Below are positions 13,764 to 14,832 of a stretch of DNA of 14,832 nt, piece by piece. Source of the stretch: Bryobacteraceae bacterium. Lineage in GTDB: Bacteria > Acidobacteriota > Terriglobia > Bryobacterales > Bryobacteraceae. Position 1 is the stretch's first letter; each line of letters opens with the position of its first letter. Location of the stretch: NCBI GenBank assembly GCA_025350445.1, contig JANXXV010000407.1, forward strand, positions 1 through 14,832, in the 5' to 3' direction. Below the pieces are notes generated by a model. It was not told the DNA's origin. It saw only the letters and a program-made list of their open reading frames with translations, and made no database searches. The position numbers were made by a program, and so were the translations under genes.

Positions 13764-14832
13764 TATACAGCTTCCTGGCGGGCTTCAACCTTTACCCAGC
13801 TTCGATTCGCTGCCGATTGCAGCACAGCGTCAGTTACATAGTCGGTTAGCAGCGCCTCGCGAAAAGTGGGAGCGGCGGCAGCACCGCTGCCAAGTCCCGA
13901 AAGGAAATCGGCAACCTGATGGATGAACGTGTGCTCGTAGCCGATCTGCAAGCCTGGCACCCACCACTGCTTCATGTATGGATGATCGCTATCTGTCACG
14001 TGAATGCTTCTCCATCCCCGCAGCCGGCCCTCATCGCGATATTCAAAGTACTGCAACCGGTGCAGATCGTGCAGATCCCAGATGATGGAAGCGTTCTCCC
14101 CGTTGATCTCCAGCGTATAGAGCGCCTTGTGACCTCGGGCGTACCGCGTAGCCTCGAACGTGGCCAGCGACCCGTTTTGAAAGCGCGCCAGAAATGCGCT
14201 GGCGTCATCGATGCGAACCGGCTCGTCCTTCCCCGTCAGATTATGTTTACGGCTCTTGATGAATGTTTCCGTCATCGCCGTTACTTCTTCAATCTGCCCG
14301 TTCAACCACATTGCCGTATCGATATTGTGCGCCAGCAGATCACCGGTAACGCCGCTGCCGGCAACGCTTGCATCCAACCGCCACAGCCCTTCCCCGCCCT
14401 GCGGCAGATCGGCGGAAATCGTCCAGTCCTGCAAGAACACGGTCCGGTAGTGGAAGATTCGACCCAGCCGTCCCTCGTCAATCAACTGCTTGGCCAGCAT
14501 CACCGCAGGCACGCGGCGATAGTTATACCAGACCATGTTTGCGACGCCGGCGTCTTCCACCGCTTTCACCATGGCTTCAGATTCGGCAGGCGTCCGGCCC
14601 AAAGGCTTTTCGCACATCACCATCTTGCCGGCCTTCGCCGCGGCTATCGCGATCTCAGCGTGGGTGTCGTTCGGGCTGGCGATATCGATCAGATCGATCT
14701 CGGGCGATTCCACCAGCTTTCGCCAATCGGTCTCGACCGACTCGTAGCCCCACCGCTCCGCGAAAGATCGCGCCCGATCGCCGCTCCTGGCGCAGATCGT
14801 CTTCAAGACAGGCCGGTACGGTACATCGAAGA
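13763..14832 (-). CDS. Gfo/Idh/MocA-family NAD(P)-dependent dehydrogenase, 5' end off window
   Basis: Sugar or polyol dehydrogenase family, acting on a ring or chain hydroxyl with NAD(P). The reading frame is open to the window edge: 355 residues are visible and perhaps 30-40 N-terminal ones, including the GxGxxG Rossmann loop, are missing. Visible: the rest of the Rossmann fold with [21 protein letters not shown] and the signature EKPLG (E74, K75, P76 from the edge), then the C-terminal beta-sheet domain with GDLLAHNID (D164, H168), where the active-site His is expected. A TTG at 14806 is not a real start, because [10 protein letters not shown] continues in frame across it as in relatives. 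No signal peptide can be judged. The DUF1080 gene follows after 79 bp, suggesting a dehydrogenase plus 3-keto-glycoside-hydrolase pair. Substrate unknown. Confidence 0.92.
   Translation of the reverse strand, partial: FDVPYRPVLKTICARSGDRARSFAERWGYESVETDWRKLVESPEIDLIDIASPNDTHAEIAIAAAKAGKMVMCEKPLGRTPAESEAMVKAVEDAGVANMVWYNYRRVPAVMLAKQLIDEGRLGRIFHYRTVFLQDWTISADLPQGGEGLWRLDASVAGSGVTGDLLAHNIDTAMWLNGQIEEVTAMTETFIKSRKHNLTGKDEPVRIDDASAFLARFQNGSLATFEATRYARGHKALYTLEINGENASIIWDLHDLHRLQYFEYRDEGRLRGWRSIHVTDSDHPYMKQWWVPGLQIGYEHTFIHQVADFLSGLGSGAAAAPTFREALLTDYVTDAVLQSAANRSWVKVEARQEAV

Noticed and set aside
14804..14806. TTG as start of the Gfo/Idh/MocA gene
   Set aside because: The frame stays open to the window edge and the residues before it match the expected family sequence; the real start lies outside.

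Overview
The window looks like chromosomal DNA from a GC-rich, saprophytic Gram-negative bacterium. Acidobacteriota of the Solibacter/Bryobacter type fit best, with Planctomycetota or Verrucomicrobiota as alternatives. The reasons are a multi-domain DUF1587/1592/1588/1585 c-type cytochrome protein paired with a Tat-exported DUF1552 (HXXSHH) protein, a DUF1080 (3-keto-glycoside hydrolase) protein beside a Gfo/Idh/MocA dehydrogenase, and an exported IPT/TIG protein. This is inferred from gene content only; there is no rRNA or other marker gene.

Layout. From the left edge, two minus-strand genes overlap by ATGA: an enolase-superfamily MenC / N-succinylamino-acid racemase (3' end off the window) and, upstream of it, an amidohydrolase_2 protein whose usual metal and catalytic residues are partly replaced. 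A 39-bp divergent spacer separates them from the only plus-strand gene, an exported protein made of three tandem RidA/YjgF domains. Its 3' end overlaps, tail to tail, a minus-strand run of nine genes that fills the rest of the window.

In transcription order the run is: Gfo/Idh/MocA dehydrogenase (5' end off the window), DUF1080 protein, diheme DUF1592-type cytochrome, DUF1552 protein, exported IPT/TIG protein, M15 peptidase, N-acyl-D-amino-acid deacylase, MFS transporter 1, MFS transporter 2. Gaps range from short overlaps to about 80 bp, so one or a few operons are likely. No gene-free stretch reaches 300 bp. I saw no tRNA, rRNA, CRISPR array, insertion sequence or attachment site.

How the genes may work together. 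Two modules can be seen. The right-hand one (about 9.2-14.8 kb) suits oxidation and cleavage of sugars or glycosides: the dehydrogenase could make a 3-keto sugar, the DUF1080 protein could cleave it, and the DUF1592/DUF1552 pair is an exported but functionally uncharacterised couple. The left-hand one (about 0-7.7 kb) suits salvage of N-acylated or D-configured amino acids: a peptidoglycan-type M15 peptidase, a D-aminoacylase coupled to two MFS carriers, a racemase-type enolase and a RidA imine/enamine deaminase. The families are read from sequence; the pathways are inference.

Most worth following up: the triple-RidA protein, which could fold as a one-chain version of the normal RidA trimer; the intergenic stretch before the D-aminoacylase gene, almost all of which folds into two adjacent hairpins, the second covering its Shine-Dalgarno; and the amidohydrolase with altered active-site residues.
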